60,333 bases of DNA from an uncultured Prevotella sp. (GCA_900314935.1 OMXE01000021.1:1-60333), one strand, 5' to 3'; positions 35,946 through 44,692 are shown, counted from the stretch's first letter. The notes: generated from the letters alone by a model not told the origin. A program made the numbers and translations.

Positions 35946-36905
35946 ATGTTAGGAGACATTATGACTTATGTATTGATAGCCATCGTCATCTTGGTGGTTA
36001 TCATCGCCAAGAAAGCATTGGTGATTATCCCGCAGTCGGAAACAAAGATTATCGAGCGTTTGGGTAAGTACTACGCTACGTTGAACCCGGGTATTAACAT
36101 CATTATCCCGTTCATCGACCGTGCCAAGGAAATCGTGGTGCTGAACCGTGGCCGCTATTCTTACTCTAACTGTATTGATCTGCGTGAGCAGGTGTACGAC
36201 TTCCCCTCGCAGAACGTGATTACAAAGGATAATATCCAGATGGAGATCAACGCCCTGCTGTATTTCCAGATTGTGGATCCTTTCAAGGCTGTGTATGAGA
36301 TTTCGAATCTGCCGAACGCCATCGAGAAGCTTACACAGACCACCTTGCGTAACATCATTGGTGAGATGGAGCTGGATGAGACACTGACTTCTCGTGATAC
36401 CATCAACACGAAGTTGCGTGCCGTTCTCGACGACGCCACCGATAAGTGGGGTGTGAAGGTGAACCGTGTAGAGTTGCAGGATATCATTCCGCCAAGCACC
36501 GTTCTCAATGCCATGGAGAAGCAGATGCAGGCCGAGCGTAACAAGCGTGCACAGATTCTTACCTCTGAAGGTGAAAAGGCTGCAGAGATCCTTGCATCTG
36601 AAGGTGAGAAGACCGCTATGATCAATCGCGCTGAGGCAGCCAAGCAGCAGGCTATCCTTCATGCCGAGGGTGAAGCACAGGCACGCATCCGCAAGGCTGA
36701 GGCTGAGGCCATCGCTATCGAGAAGATCACAGAGGCAGTAGGCAAGAGTACGAATCCTGCCAACTACCTGCTCGCACAGAAGTATATCCAGATGATGGAA
36801 GAGCTGGCTAAGGGCGATAAGACCAAGACGGTTTATCTGCCTTACGAGGCTACCAACGTGATGGGTTCCATCGGTGGTATCAAAGAGCTCTTCAAGGGAG
36901 AGTAA
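35946..36905 (+). CDS. SPFH/band 7 (stomatin-like) membrane protein
   Basis: 319 residues: N-terminal transmembrane helix, SPFH domain (VIIPQSETKIIERLGKYY, VVLNRGRYSY, FPSQNVITKDN), then an Ala/Glu-rich coiled coil (about 185-270). It resembles QmcA/stomatin scaffold proteins that organise membrane domains with NfeD. ATG 35946 is chosen; the upstream frame overlaps the nfeD gene without homology. Confidence 0.92.
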   Translation: MLGDIMTYVLIAIVILVVIIAKKALVIIPQSETKIIERLGKYYATLNPGINIIIPFIDRAKEIVVLNRGRYSYSNCIDLREQVYDFPSQNVITKDNIQMEINALLYFQIVDPFKAVYEISNLPNAIEKLTQTTLRNIIGEMELDETLTSRDTINTKLRAVLDDATDKWGVKVNRVELQDIIPPSTVLNAMEKQMQAERNKRAQILTSEGEKAAEILASEGEKTAMINRAEAAKQQAILHAEGEAQARIRKAEAEAIAIEKITEAVGKSTNPANYLLAQKYIQMMEELAKGDKTKTVYLPYEATNVMGSIGGIKELFKGE

Positions 36906-36912
36906 CCCAAAG

Positions 36913-37992
36913 CTATTTCATTTCCTGGAAAGCTGACTTGATGTCGGCGGCGGTGAGTTCAACCAATTCATCGTCGCCGACATTCTTTGTTTTCGACAGT
37001 CGGTTGGCCTGACACTGAATGGCTTTCTCGAAGAGATTACGCACGTAACGGGCATTACCGAAGTTACGGTCTTTGTGCTGAACAGTCTGCTCCAAGCCTT
37101 GCTTCAGGATGTCGGCTCCTTCCTTGGTAATGGTATACTCGTTCTTCTTCAGGTAGAGACGGAAGATGTCATACAGTTCGCCCGAGGAGTAATCGGGGAA
37201 GTTAATATAACGGTTGAAGCGCGACTGCAGTCCGGGGTTCGTATCAATGAACTTCTTCATCTCGTTGGTATAGCCAGCCACAATCACCACCAGCTTGTCA
37301 CGGTCGTCTTCCATACGCTTCAGCAACGTAGCCACAGCCTCTGCTCCATAATCCTGTGAGCTCTCACTCTGAGTCAGCGCATACGCCTCATCGATGAACA
37401 GCACACCGTTCAGGGCAGAGTCGCAGGCCGCATTGACCCGTGGGGCGGTCTGACCTACGTATTTCCCAATCAGTCCAGAGCGGTCGGTCTCCACCAGATG
37501 ACCTTTCTTCAAGATACCTAAGTCCTTATAGATACGTGCCACGATGCGTGCCACAGTGGTCTTACCCGTACCAGGACTACCGGTAAACACCAGATGGTAG
37601 CTCAGTTTCGGACTCTTCAATCCTTTCTCCTCACGCATCTTCTGTACCTTGACGAAGTTCGCCAGGGAGCGTACCTCCTCTTTCACCGATTCCAGACCAA
37701 TCAGCTCATCCAACTCCTGATAGGGGTCACCCTCCATGGGCTTGTTCACCGTCAGACTGTCTTCTTGTGCTCCCCCTTCGGAACGGTCCTCACGGTCGCT
37801 GAACTTGTATTTCCTACCGCTGACATCGCTGCCGCTGTCGTCACTACTGTCAACAGTGACATATTTCTCACTGCTGCTTTCCGCTTCGTTTCCGATTACC
37901 ATCGTGAAGATACCTAAGAAGATGAACACCGCACAGATGGCGATGATGATGATGGTGAGTTGCTTACTCGTGAATTTCTCTTGAAGACTCAT
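36913..37992 (-). CDS. membrane-anchored CbxX/CfqX-type AAA ATPase
   Basis: 359 residues: N-terminal transmembrane helix (LTIIIIAICAVFIFLGIFTMV), an acidic linker (about 40-90), then an AAA domain with Walker A TGSPGTGKTTVA, pore-loop region IGKYVGQTAPRV, Walker B GVLFIDEAYAL and sensor-2 region FGNARYVRNLFE. The domain is like CbbX and the EccA N-domain, hexameric remodelling ATPases. The membrane anchor is unusual for that group. Its ATG overlaps the stop of the upstream gene by four bases (ATGA). Confidence 0.88.
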   Translation of the reverse strand: MSLQEKFTSKQLTIIIIAICAVFIFLGIFTMVIGNEAESSSEKYVTVDSSDDSGSDVSGRKYKFSDREDRSEGGAQEDSLTVNKPMEGDPYQELDELIGLESVKEEVRSLANFVKVQKMREEKGLKSPKLSYHLVFTGSPGTGKTTVARIVARIYKDLGILKKGHLVETDRSGLIGKYVGQTAPRVNAACDSALNGVLFIDEAYALTQSESSQDYGAEAVATLLKRMEDDRDKLVVIVAGYTNEMKKFIDTNPGLQSRFNRYINFPDYSSGELYDIFRLYLKKNEYTITKEGADILKQGLEQTVQHKDRNFGNARYVRNLFEKAIQCQANRLSKTKNVGDDELVELTAADIKSAFQEMK

Positions 37993-38411
37993 ATTCGTTT
38001 GATTTTTAGTGTTATAGACATGTAAAGAAGATAAGGGACGAGGTAGCAGAGCAAGTCGGCTACATCAAACGTTCCAGGCAGCAGTCCTGTTAACTGCAGC
38101 AGTTCAGATACAGCACCGATGATAGGGATGATACCTGCAACAAGGATGCGGGTCTTAACAGACTGTCGGTACAGGAAATACTCGGTTGTCAGGATATAGG
38201 CGGCAGCCCACAGGGCGCCGGGCAGACTGTAGATGATGAATTCCGGCAACTGCGAATTGATACCCTCGCGCATGCTGTTGATGGCAGCAGACAGTCCGAT
38301 GGCATCAGTCACATGGAACATCAGCAGGGTTTGCGGACGAAACAGCAGATAGGTCATTCCACCCATCAGTAACATCATCATCCCCAGAGGCAGCTTCAGT
38401 CTTTGCGTCAT
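37989..38411 (-). CDS. small polytopic membrane protein, VanZ-like
   Basis: 140 residues with about four hydrophobic segments and a conserved GTFDVADLLCYLVPY near the end, which recalls the D-x-x-D/N motif of VanZ-like proteins. Function unknown. It is translationally coupled (ATGA) to the AAA ATPase, suggesting they act together. A minus-strand -7 box TATCTTTG lies at 38438-38431. Confidence 0.7.
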   Translation of the reverse strand: MTQRLKLPLGMMMLLMGGMTYLLFRPQTLLMFHVTDAIGLSAAINSMREGINSQLPEFIIYSLPGALWAAAYILTTEYFLYRQSVKTRILVAGIIPIIGAVSELLQLTGLLPGTFDVADLLCYLVPYLLYMSITLKIKRI

Positions 38412-38489
38412 ATCCTTTGTTTTGCAAGCGCAAAGATACGAAAAATCTGAATAAGTGAGAAGTAAACAAATGTTTTTTTGTCCTTTTCT

Positions 38490-38520
38490 TTTGTATTATC
38501 TCCGATTTGTATTATCTTTG
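38490..38520 (+). promoter_or_regulatory. promoter of the epimerase gene
   Basis: TTTG (38490-38493), 19-nt spacer, TATCTTTG (38513-38520). Confidence 0.8.
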
Positions 38521-38542
38521 TGGCAATAAGTATAGAAACGAG

Positions 38543-39637
38543 ATGATGAACGTATGTATTGTGGCCGGTGCTCGCCCGAACTTCATCAAGGTAGCACCGT
38601 TGATCCGTGCCATTCAGGGTGCGGACGATATGGATTTTCAACTGATATATGCTGGTACAGAGAAGGATCCCACCTTGGAAGGATCTTTGTTTGATGACCT
38701 GCAGATAGCGCGTCCGGATGTTTTTCTGGGTGTTGACAGCACCAGTCTGAACGAGATCACGGGTCAGGTGATGGGTGCTTTCGACCGTTATCTGGAAGAG
38801 CATCCTGCAGATGTGGTGGTTGTGGTAGACGACTTAGCCTCTACGATGGCAGCAGCTATTGTTACCAAGAAACGCGGTATTGTCTTAGCCCATCTGGTGG
38901 CCGGCACACGTAGTTTCGATATCAAGATGCCGAAAGAGGTGAACCGACTGGTCATCGATGGTCTTTCCGACTTGCTTTTCACAGCAGGTGTGAGTAACAG
39001 TAGTATCACCAACCGTGAGGGCGCCGAGCAGAGCAAGGTTTATCGGGTGGGGAATATCCTTATCGACAACCTGCGCTTCAACCATTCCCGTTGGCAGCGT
39101 CCGGGCATCATGGACGAGCTGAAGTTAGAAGAAGGCAAATACATTGTCTTCACCTTGAACCGCAAGGCGTTGCTGGAAGATCAGGAGAACCTGAAGAAGA
39201 TGATTCAGGCGATAGCAGAAGCAAGCATACCTATTGTCGCCCCCCTCCGAGGAAAAGCTCTCGATGTGGTTTCAACAATAAACTGTCAACTGTCAATTGT
39301 CAATTGTCAACTTAAGATCGTTCCTTCTCTTCCTTACCTCGAGTTCGGTTACCTCACCGCCCATGCCCTTGGTGTGATTACCGACAGCGGTAACGTGGCT
39401 GAGGAGGCAACCTTCAATGGTGTACCTTGCATCACATTGAACAGTTATACTGAACATGTGGAGACGGTGAAACAAGGCACAAACGTATTGGTAGGAGAGG
39501 ATGCGGAACAGTTGAAGAAGGCCATGCACAACCTGCTTGACGGCAACTGGAAGAAAGGTAGTCTTCCTGATCGTTGGGATGGACGAACAGCAGAGCGCAT
39601 CGTTCAGATCTTAAGAGATGCCGTAACAACAAAATAA
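38543..39637 (+). CDS. wecB: UDP-N-acetylglucosamine 2-epimerase
   Basis: About 364 residues of the WecB/MnaA fold: GARPNFIKVAPLIRA at the N-terminus, EEHPADVVVVVDD, VNRLVIDGLSD, and TDSGNVAEEATFNGVPCI in the UDP-binding half. It interconverts UDP-GlcNAc and UDP-ManNAc for surface polysaccharides. In the family the His of the HVAGTRS-type motif is expected; here it is HLVAGTRSFD. An unusual 28-bp heptamer array is translated in frame at 39281-39308 in a surface loop (STINCQLSIVNCQLKI). ATG 38546 is an equally possible start. Confidence 0.85.
   Translation: MMNVCIVAGARPNFIKVAPLIRAIQGADDMDFQLIYAGTEKDPTLEGSLFDDLQIARPDVFLGVDSTSLNEITGQVMGAFDRYLEEHPADVVVVVDDLASTMAAAIVTKKRGIVLAHLVAGTRSFDIKMPKEVNRLVIDGLSDLLFTAGVSNSSITNREGAEQSKVYRVGNILIDNLRFNHSRWQRPGIMDELKLEEGKYIVFTLNRKALLEDQENLKKMIQAIAEASIPIVAPLRGKALDVVSTINCQLSIVNCQLKIVPSLPYLEFGYLTAHALGVITDSGNVAEEATFNGVPCITLNSYTEHVETVKQGTNVLVGEDAEQLKKAMHNLLDGNWKKGSLPDRWDGRTAERIVQILRDAVTTK
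39281..39308. repeat. in-frame heptamer array inside wecB
   Basis: Four 7-bp units (AACTGTC twice, AATTGTC twice) inside the coding sequence. They encode the low-complexity NCQLSIVNCQL stretch. The same heptamer family, reverse complemented, occurs at 51452-51479. Confidence 0.9.
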
Positions 39638-39649
39638 CGAATAACGATA

Positions 39650-40591
39650 CTATAACTCAAACCGGGCTACAAGCGGCAGATGATCGCTGTAGCCCTTGTT
39701 GTATTGGTACCCTCGGTAGTTCCTTCGGGGCATCACCCCTCCGTATTGCTCATCCTCTTCCAACAGGAAAGGGGCATCTTGGATGCGGCATAGTTGGAAA
39801 GCATGCAAGATGTTTCCTCCCACGAAGATATGATCGATGCTCTCCCATTGTCCTTGGTATTTGTATGTCCCCTTGGCCCCATGACTGCCCCGTGCTCCTT
39901 GCGAGACATTCATCAGCTGGTGTTCGCGAAGGATTTTAAGCGCCTTACTGTCGTAGGGATCGTTGAAGTCGCCTGCCACCACGACACTTGCCGTTGGTGA
40001 ACAGGAACGGATGGAGTCGATGGCCTGACATAGTCGGTTAGCCACAGCCAGACGATGTGGACGGGTAACCCTTTCTCCGCCGAACCTACTGGGAGCATGA
40101 ACCACAAATACATGCAGGGTGTCGCCATTGATCAGTTCACCACAGACATAAAGAATGTCACGAGTAGGTCGCATCTCTTTCATGGGCGGGATGCGAAGAG
40201 GATAGTGGTTGATCAAACGAAAGGAAAACGGACTGTACAACAAGGCGACATCTATACCGCGTTGGTCAGGACTGTCAGTCATCACATACTCATACCCAGC
40301 ATTCCGTAGTAACGAACGCCGACTCAAATCAGTGAGCACCGTATCATTCTCCACTTCGCAGAGCGCCACTAAATCAGGCAACGCCCATCCGCTATTGTCA
40401 TCGCCGCAGGAGACAATCTCCTGGGCGATGCTGTTCAACTTGTTCCAATAGCGGGTACGTGTCCAATGTCTCAGACTCTCCGCCGTGTATTCCGTATCAT
40501 CCTTGACATTGTCCTTACGAGCATCAAAGAGATTCTCGCAGTTCAGTTCCACAAAGGTGAGTATTCCAAGTATTAGATAAGTAAGGTGCAT
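39650..40591 (-). CDS. endonuclease/exonuclease/phosphatase (EEP) family protein
   Basis: 313 residues with an N-terminal hydrophobic segment. EEP-fold motifs: FVELNCENLFD, ALCEVEND (metal Glu), VVHAPSRFGG, VVAGDFNDPYD and the catalytic SDHLPL at the end. Substrate unknown; proteins of this type hydrolyse phosphodiesters. Its ATG is one base from the end of tyrA, so it is the last gene of the Phe/Tyr operon, without an obvious metabolic reason. Confidence 0.88.
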   Translation of the reverse strand: MHLTYLILGILTFVELNCENLFDARKDNVKDDTEYTAESLRHWTRTRYWNKLNSIAQEIVSCGDDNSGWALPDLVALCEVENDTVLTDLSRRSLLRNAGYEYVMTDSPDQRGIDVALLYSPFSFRLINHYPLRIPPMKEMRPTRDILYVCGELINGDTLHVFVVHAPSRFGGERVTRPHRLAVANRLCQAIDSIRSCSPTASVVVAGDFNDPYDSKALKILREHQLMNVSQGARGSHGAKGTYKYQGQWESIDHIFVGGNILHAFQLCRIQDAPFLLEEDEQYGGVMPRRNYRGYQYNKGYSDHLPLVARFEL

Positions 40592-40592
40592 G

Positions 40593-41387
40593 TTATTTCT
40601 CTATCTGTATGTCGCGTTTGACATTGTTGCGAATCTTGGTGAGATAGGTCTTCATGCCCTCCGCGTCTTTGTTGTCGATGATCTCCAGGAGTTCCTTCAG
40701 CTCCGTTCGTATCTGTGCTACCTGACCGCTTGTGTAGGGGTTGAAGAGGATTTCCTGCAACAGGTAGTCGTCTTCGTTCAGCACTCCCTTGGCAATCCTC
40801 ATGTGTCGTTTGAACGTTGTTCCCGGCGCATCCTGGTGTTTCATCACGGCAGCGAACACAAAAGTAGATACAAATGGGATTGACAGCGAGTAAGCCACGG
40901 TCTTGTCATGCTCCTCGAAGGTATATTCGTAGATGTTCAGTCCGAGTTTCTGGTACAGGTCCTTGAAGAAGATCCGTCCCATATAGTCGCCCTCGCTGAT
41001 GATGATAGCATTCTCTTCGCTCAGCTGCTGCAGGTTGGCAAATGTCGGTCCGAACATAGGGTGGGTTGACACATAGCGCATACCCGTTTTCTCGTAGAAC
41101 TCCTTCAGGTCGGTCTTTACACTGGCAATATCACTGATGATACACTCCTTGGGCAGGTAGGGAATCACCTGCTCGAATACGGGAATGGTATATTTCAGTG
41201 TCACGGCATTGATGAGCAGTTCGGGCTTGAATTCCCTAATCTCCTCCAGCTGTGTAAACCGCTGACAGTTATAGGTGAACCGCATGCGTTTGGGATCCCG
41301 CTCAAACACTGCCACCTCATGGTCGAAACTCAGCAGGTCGATGAAGAAACTTCCCATCTTACCTGCGCCTAATACCAATATTTTCAT
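40593..41387 (-). CDS. tyrA: prephenate dehydrogenase
   Basis: 264 residues. The Rossmann motif LVLGAGKMGSFF is at the N-terminus, with SDIASVKTDL, HPMFGPTFANL and the substrate region of the TyrA family. It converts prephenate to 4-hydroxyphenylpyruvate, the Tyr branch. Lies 3 bp after the DAHP synthase/chorismate mutase gene. Confidence 0.92.
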   Translation of the reverse strand: MKILVLGAGKMGSFFIDLLSFDHEVAVFERDPKRMRFTYNCQRFTQLEEIREFKPELLINAVTLKYTIPVFEQVIPYLPKECIISDIASVKTDLKEFYEKTGMRYVSTHPMFGPTFANLQQLSEENAIIISEGDYMGRIFFKDLYQKLGLNIYEYTFEEHDKTVAYSLSIPFVSTFVFAAVMKHQDAPGTTFKRHMRIAKGVLNEDDYLLQEILFNPYTSGQVAQIRTELKELLEIIDNKDAEGMKTYLTKIRNNVKRDIQIEK

Positions 41388-41390
41388 CTT

Positions 41391-42455
41391 CTACTTATTA
41401 ATGATTTCCATCTGCTGTCGCACACTCTCCTGGTGCACAGCCTCGAACACCACCTTCACAAAGTCACTGTCCATACCGCAGAGTGTTCCCTGTGCACCAC
41501 GTTTGTTGAGAATTTCGTTGTAACGGGTAGGCTGCAGCACGGTCATGTTATGCTCCTTCTTGTAATGACCAATCTCACGACAAACGCGCATACGTTTTGA
41601 CAGCAGTTCCATCAGGTCGTTGTCGAGTTCGTCGATCTGCTTACGCAGTTGGGTGATACCCTCGGTAGTGGTGTTCTCATCACGGATGATCAGCAGACTG
41701 AGGATGAAGTCGATCACATCGGGTGTTACCTGCTGCTTGGCATCACTCCAAGCCTTGTCAGGATCGCAATGACTCTCCACGATCAGTCCGTCGAAACCTA
41801 AGTCCATGGCCTGCTGACACAGCGGGGCGATGAGTTCGCGACGACCGCCAATATGACTGGGGTCGCAAATGATGGGCAGATCAGGGATGCGGCGGCGCAG
41901 CTCGATGGGAATCTGCCACATCGGCATGTTACGGTAGATCTTCTTATCGTATGACGAGAAGCCGCGGTGAATGGCACCCAGTCGTTTGATACCAGCCTGG
42001 TTGATGCGTTCCAGGGCACCGATCCACAGTTCCAGGTCGGGGTTCACAGGATTCTTCACGAACACAGGGACGTCAACACCCTGCAGAGCGTCGGCAAGGG
42101 CCTGCATGGCAAAGGGGTTCGCACTGGTGCGGGCACCAATCCAGAGGATGTCGATACCATACTTCAAACACAGTTCCACATGCTCGGGTGTAGCCACCTC
42201 GGTAGCCACCAACATACCGGTCTCTTCCTTCACGGCCTTCATCCAGGGGAGCGCTTTCTCTCCATTACCTTCGAAACCGCCTGGCTTGGTACGTGGTTTC
42301 CACACACCGGCACGGAAGTTATGGCAGCCTTTCATCGCCAGCTGGCGTGCTGTGGTCATCACTTGTTCTTCCGTCTCTGCAGAGCATGGCCCTGAGATGA
42401 CGAACGGACGTTCGTTGTCACTCGGTAGTCTTAATGGTTCTAATTCTAATTCCAT
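41391..42455 (-). CDS. aroF: DAHP synthase/chorismate mutase fusion
   Basis: 354 residues. The N-terminal 260 residues form a type I-beta KDO8PS-like DAHP synthase (ISGPCSAE, RAGVWKPRTKPGGFEG, ICDPSHIGGRRELI). The last 90 residues form an AroQ-type chorismate mutase (LRKQIDELDNDLMELLSKRM). One protein thus performs the first step of the shikimate pathway and the committed step to Phe/Tyr; the mutase domain may serve as allosteric sensor. One base separates it from the aminotransferase gene. Confidence 0.95.
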   Translation of the reverse strand: MELELEPLRLPSDNERPFVISGPCSAETEEQVMTTARQLAMKGCHNFRAGVWKPRTKPGGFEGNGEKALPWMKAVKEETGMLVATEVATPEHVELCLKYGIDILWIGARTSANPFAMQALADALQGVDVPVFVKNPVNPDLELWIGALERINQAGIKRLGAIHRGFSSYDKKIYRNMPMWQIPIELRRRIPDLPIICDPSHIGGRRELIAPLCQQAMDLGFDGLIVESHCDPDKAWSDAKQQVTPDVIDFILSLLIIRDENTTTEGITQLRKQIDELDNDLMELLSKRMRVCREIGHYKKEHNMTVLQPTRYNEILNKRGAQGTLCGMDSDFVKVVFEAVHQESVRQQMEIINK

Positions 42456-42456
42456 C

Positions 42457-43617
42457 TTATATTGCTTTTTTGATTCTTTCTAATGCTTGTTCTATTTTCT
42501 CTTCTTTTGCGCAGAGCGAGATGCGGATATAGCGCTCACCCTTGCTACCGAAGATGAAGCCGGGGGTGATGAACACACGAGCCTCGTGGAGCACACGCTC
42601 GGTCAGTTCCTCCGCATTGGCATATTTCTCGGGAATCTTTCCCCAGAGGAACATACCCACCTGGTTCGGATCGTACTTACATCCCAGTACCTCCATGATC
42701 TGCTCCGCATATTTGCGCCGACGACCGTAAGTCTCGATATTGGCCTCACGGTGCCATTGCTCAGAGTTTCGGTAAGCCTCTGCTGCTGCCAGCTGGATTC
42801 CACGGAACGTACCGCTGTCGATATTACTCTTGATCTTCAGGATCCACTGTACGAACTGGGCGTTGGTGGCCAGCATTCCCACACGCCATCCCGGCATGTT
42901 ATGACTCTTACTCATGGAGTTGAACTCAATACAGCAGTCCTTCGCTCCCGGCACCTGCAGCAACGACAGCGGTTTCTCATTCAGGATGAAAGAGTAGGGG
43001 TTGTCGTTCACCACCACAATATTGTGCTTCTGGGCAAACGCCACCAGTCGTTCGTACGTCTCCATCCGTGCTGCACCGCCTGTCGGCATATTGGGATAGT
43101 TTGTCCACATCAGTTTCACCTTACTCAGGTCCATCTTCTCCAACGCCTCGAAGTCGGGCTGCCAACCATTGTCCTCCATCAGGTCGTAGTTCACGATCTC
43201 TGCCCCTAGAATCTTACTCAGTGAGGTGTAGGTGGGGTAGCCGGGATTGGGCACCAATACCTGTTCACCAGGATTCACGAAGGCGAGAGTTACATGCAGG
43301 ATTCCCTCCTTACTGCCGATGAGCGGCTGTATCTCAGTCTGGGGATTCAGTTCCACACCATACCATCTTTTATAGAAGTCGGCCATGGCGTTCCGCAGCT
43401 CAGGTGTTCCCATGGTGGGCTGATAGCCGTGGGCGTTGGGGTTGTTGGCCACCTCGCATAACTTGTCGATGGTCTGCTGCGACGGGGGCATGTCAGGACT
43501 GCCGATGGCCAGACTGATAATGTCCTTGCCTTCCGCATTCATCTGTGCCACCTCTTTCAGCTTCCTACTGAAATAGTATTCACTCACTAATCCTAATCTC
43601 TTTGCTGGCTCTATCAT
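42457..43617 (-). CDS. PLP-dependent aminotransferase of the Phe/Tyr operon
   Basis: 386 residues, fold type I. The PLP lysine is in FNSMSKSHNMPGWRVGM; IGSKEGILHVTLAFVNPGE and NYPNMPTGG are also conserved. It resembles LL-diaminopimelate and aspartate/aromatic aminotransferases. From its place between pheA and the DAHP synthase it most likely transaminates phenylpyruvate and 4-hydroxyphenylpyruvate. Confidence 0.85.
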   Translation of the reverse strand: MIEPAKRLGLVSEYYFSRKLKEVAQMNAEGKDIISLAIGSPDMPPSQQTIDKLCEVANNPNAHGYQPTMGTPELRNAMADFYKRWYGVELNPQTEIQPLIGSKEGILHVTLAFVNPGEQVLVPNPGYPTYTSLSKILGAEIVNYDLMEDNGWQPDFEALEKMDLSKVKLMWTNYPNMPTGGAARMETYERLVAFAQKHNIVVVNDNPYSFILNEKPLSLLQVPGAKDCCIEFNSMSKSHNMPGWRVGMLATNAQFVQWILKIKSNIDSGTFRGIQLAAAEAYRNSEQWHREANIETYGRRRKYAEQIMEVLGCKYDPNQVGMFLWGKIPEKYANAEELTERVLHEARVFITPGFIFGSKGERYIRISLCAKEEKIEQALERIKKAI

Positions 43618-43637
43618 AATCTAAATGTTCAAAGTTA

Positions 43638-44468
43638 TCAGCTTCCTTGGTATTCTCCCAAGATTTTCAGATCTCTTGTCAGTGGGATGATGGCGTCAAC
43701 CGACTGGCGGTAGCGGGTCAGATCGTCGTACATCACATCCACATAGAACAGGTATTCCCATTCCTTACCGATGATGGGAAGCGACTGGATTTTCGTCAGG
43801 TTAATCTTGTAGAAGGAGAGGATGGCCAGTACATGACTCAGACTGCCCTCTTCGTGAGGAAGGGAGAAGACGATGCTCGACTTGTTCGCCTGTGTCAGCG
43901 GACGGAGCATATCGGCCTTATTCGGGTTTGATACCACGAGGAAACGGGTGAAGTTATGCTTGTTGTCCTCGATATGATCCTCTAACACCTTCAGTCCGTA
44001 GAGTCTGGCGGCGTCAGCATGACAGATGGCTGCCCATCCTTTGTGGTTCCCTTCGGCAATCATCTTCGCACTACCTGCAGTGTCCTCGGCCTCCACATTC
44101 TTGATGGTGGGGTGGTTGCTAAGGAACTGACGGCACTGCATCAGGGCCACAGGATGGGAGTGTACCTCGGTAATCGTGCTCCAGTCGTCTTCCGGCAGAC
44201 AGCAGATGCAATGACTGATGTGCAGTTTGTGCTCTCCAACGACCGTCGTACCTGAGTCGCGCAGCAGCTCGTAGTTGTGCAGCAGACTTCCTGCGATGGT
44301 GTTCTCAATGGCCAGCATACCGATGGCCGTAGGGTCATTCCTGAGGCTCTCGAACACCTGTTCGAAGGTGGAGCAGCAAAGCAGCTGCACCTGCTCGTCG
44401 TGGAAATACTGGTGGGCCGCAATATCGTGGAACGATCCGTTCAACCCTTGTATGGCAATTCTCTTCAT
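43638..44468 (-). CDS. pheA: prephenate dehydratase
   Basis: 276 residues: catalytic domain with GLNGSFHDIAA, IENTIAGSL and EDTAGSAKMIAEG, then an ACT domain (SIVFSLPHEEGSLSHVLAIL) containing the ESL/SLP-like Phe-binding region. No chorismate mutase part; that activity is on the DAHP synthase fusion. It makes phenylpyruvate. First structural gene of the operon, 13 nt downstream of an attenuator terminator. Confidence 0.94.
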   Translation of the reverse strand: MKRIAIQGLNGSFHDIAAHQYFHDEQVQLLCCSTFEQVFESLRNDPTAIGMLAIENTIAGSLLHNYELLRDSGTTVVGEHKLHISHCICCLPEDDWSTITEVHSHPVALMQCRQFLSNHPTIKNVEAEDTAGSAKMIAEGNHKGWAAICHADAARLYGLKVLEDHIEDNKHNFTRFLVVSNPNKADMLRPLTQANKSSIVFSLPHEEGSLSHVLAILSFYKINLTKIQSLPIIGKEWEYLFYVDVMYDDLTRYRQSVDAIIPLTRDLKILGEYQGS

Positions 44469-44481
44469 CTTTTATATTATT

Positions 44482-44519
44482 AAAAAGAAACTCCGCTTTC
44501 ACTTGTCTGTGAAGCGGAG
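44482..44519 (-). terminator. attenuator terminator of the pheA operon
   Basis: In RNA sense (44519 to 44491): CTCCGCTT-CAC, loop AGACAA, GTG-A-AAGCGGAG, 11 pairs with one bulged A, followed by TTTCTTTTT. It lies between the leader peptide and the pheA start. Its 5' arm is the same stretch (44517-44507) that pairs with 44582-44572 to form the antiterminator. Confidence 0.9.
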
Positions 44520-44582
44520 CCTTATCTAATTTTCAATTCTCGATTTTCAATTTTGAATTACATGCAACTTCCCGCTTCACAG
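44507..44582 (-). promoter_or_regulatory. antiterminator helix of the pheA leader
   Basis: CTGTGAAGCGG (44582-44572) is perfectly complementary over 11 bp to CCGCTTCACAG (44517-44507). This helix and the terminator (44519-44491) are mutually exclusive. The 5' arm starts 9 nt after the last aromatic codon of the leader peptide, where a stalled ribosome would leave it free. The spacer contains a TTTTCAAT-type octamer repeat. Confidence 0.85.
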
Positions 44583-44635
44583 TGTCCTGCAAAGTAAAAA
44601 TAAAAGTAATAGAAAGATGCATATTGCTTACTCAT
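44558..44635 (-). CDS. Phe/Tyr leader peptide of the pheA operon
   Basis: A 25-codon open frame (ATG 44635, TAA 44560-44558) starting MSKQYAS and continuing F-Y-Y-F-Y-F-Y-F at residues 8-15 (44614-44591), ending AGHCEAGSCM. Nine of 25 residues are Phe or Tyr, and there is no Trp, matching the end products of the downstream genes. An in-frame ATG at 44641 is an alternative start. Family knowledge: enterobacterial pheA leaders use Phe runs the same way. It is too short for ordinary gene callers. Confidence 0.88.
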   Translation of the reverse strand: MSKQYASFYYFYFYFAGHCEAGSCM

Positions 44636-44660
44636 AATCATATTTTTATTGATTCGGCTG

Positions 44661-44692
44661 CAAAATTATAACTTTTTCGCGAACTACACAAA
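44661..44692 (-). promoter_or_regulatory. promoter of the pheA attenuator and operon
   Basis: Minus strand: TTTG (44692-44689), 20-nt spacer, TAATTTTG (44668-44661), full consensus. Transcription should begin near 44655, giving a leader of about 190 nt before pheA. Confidence 0.85.
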
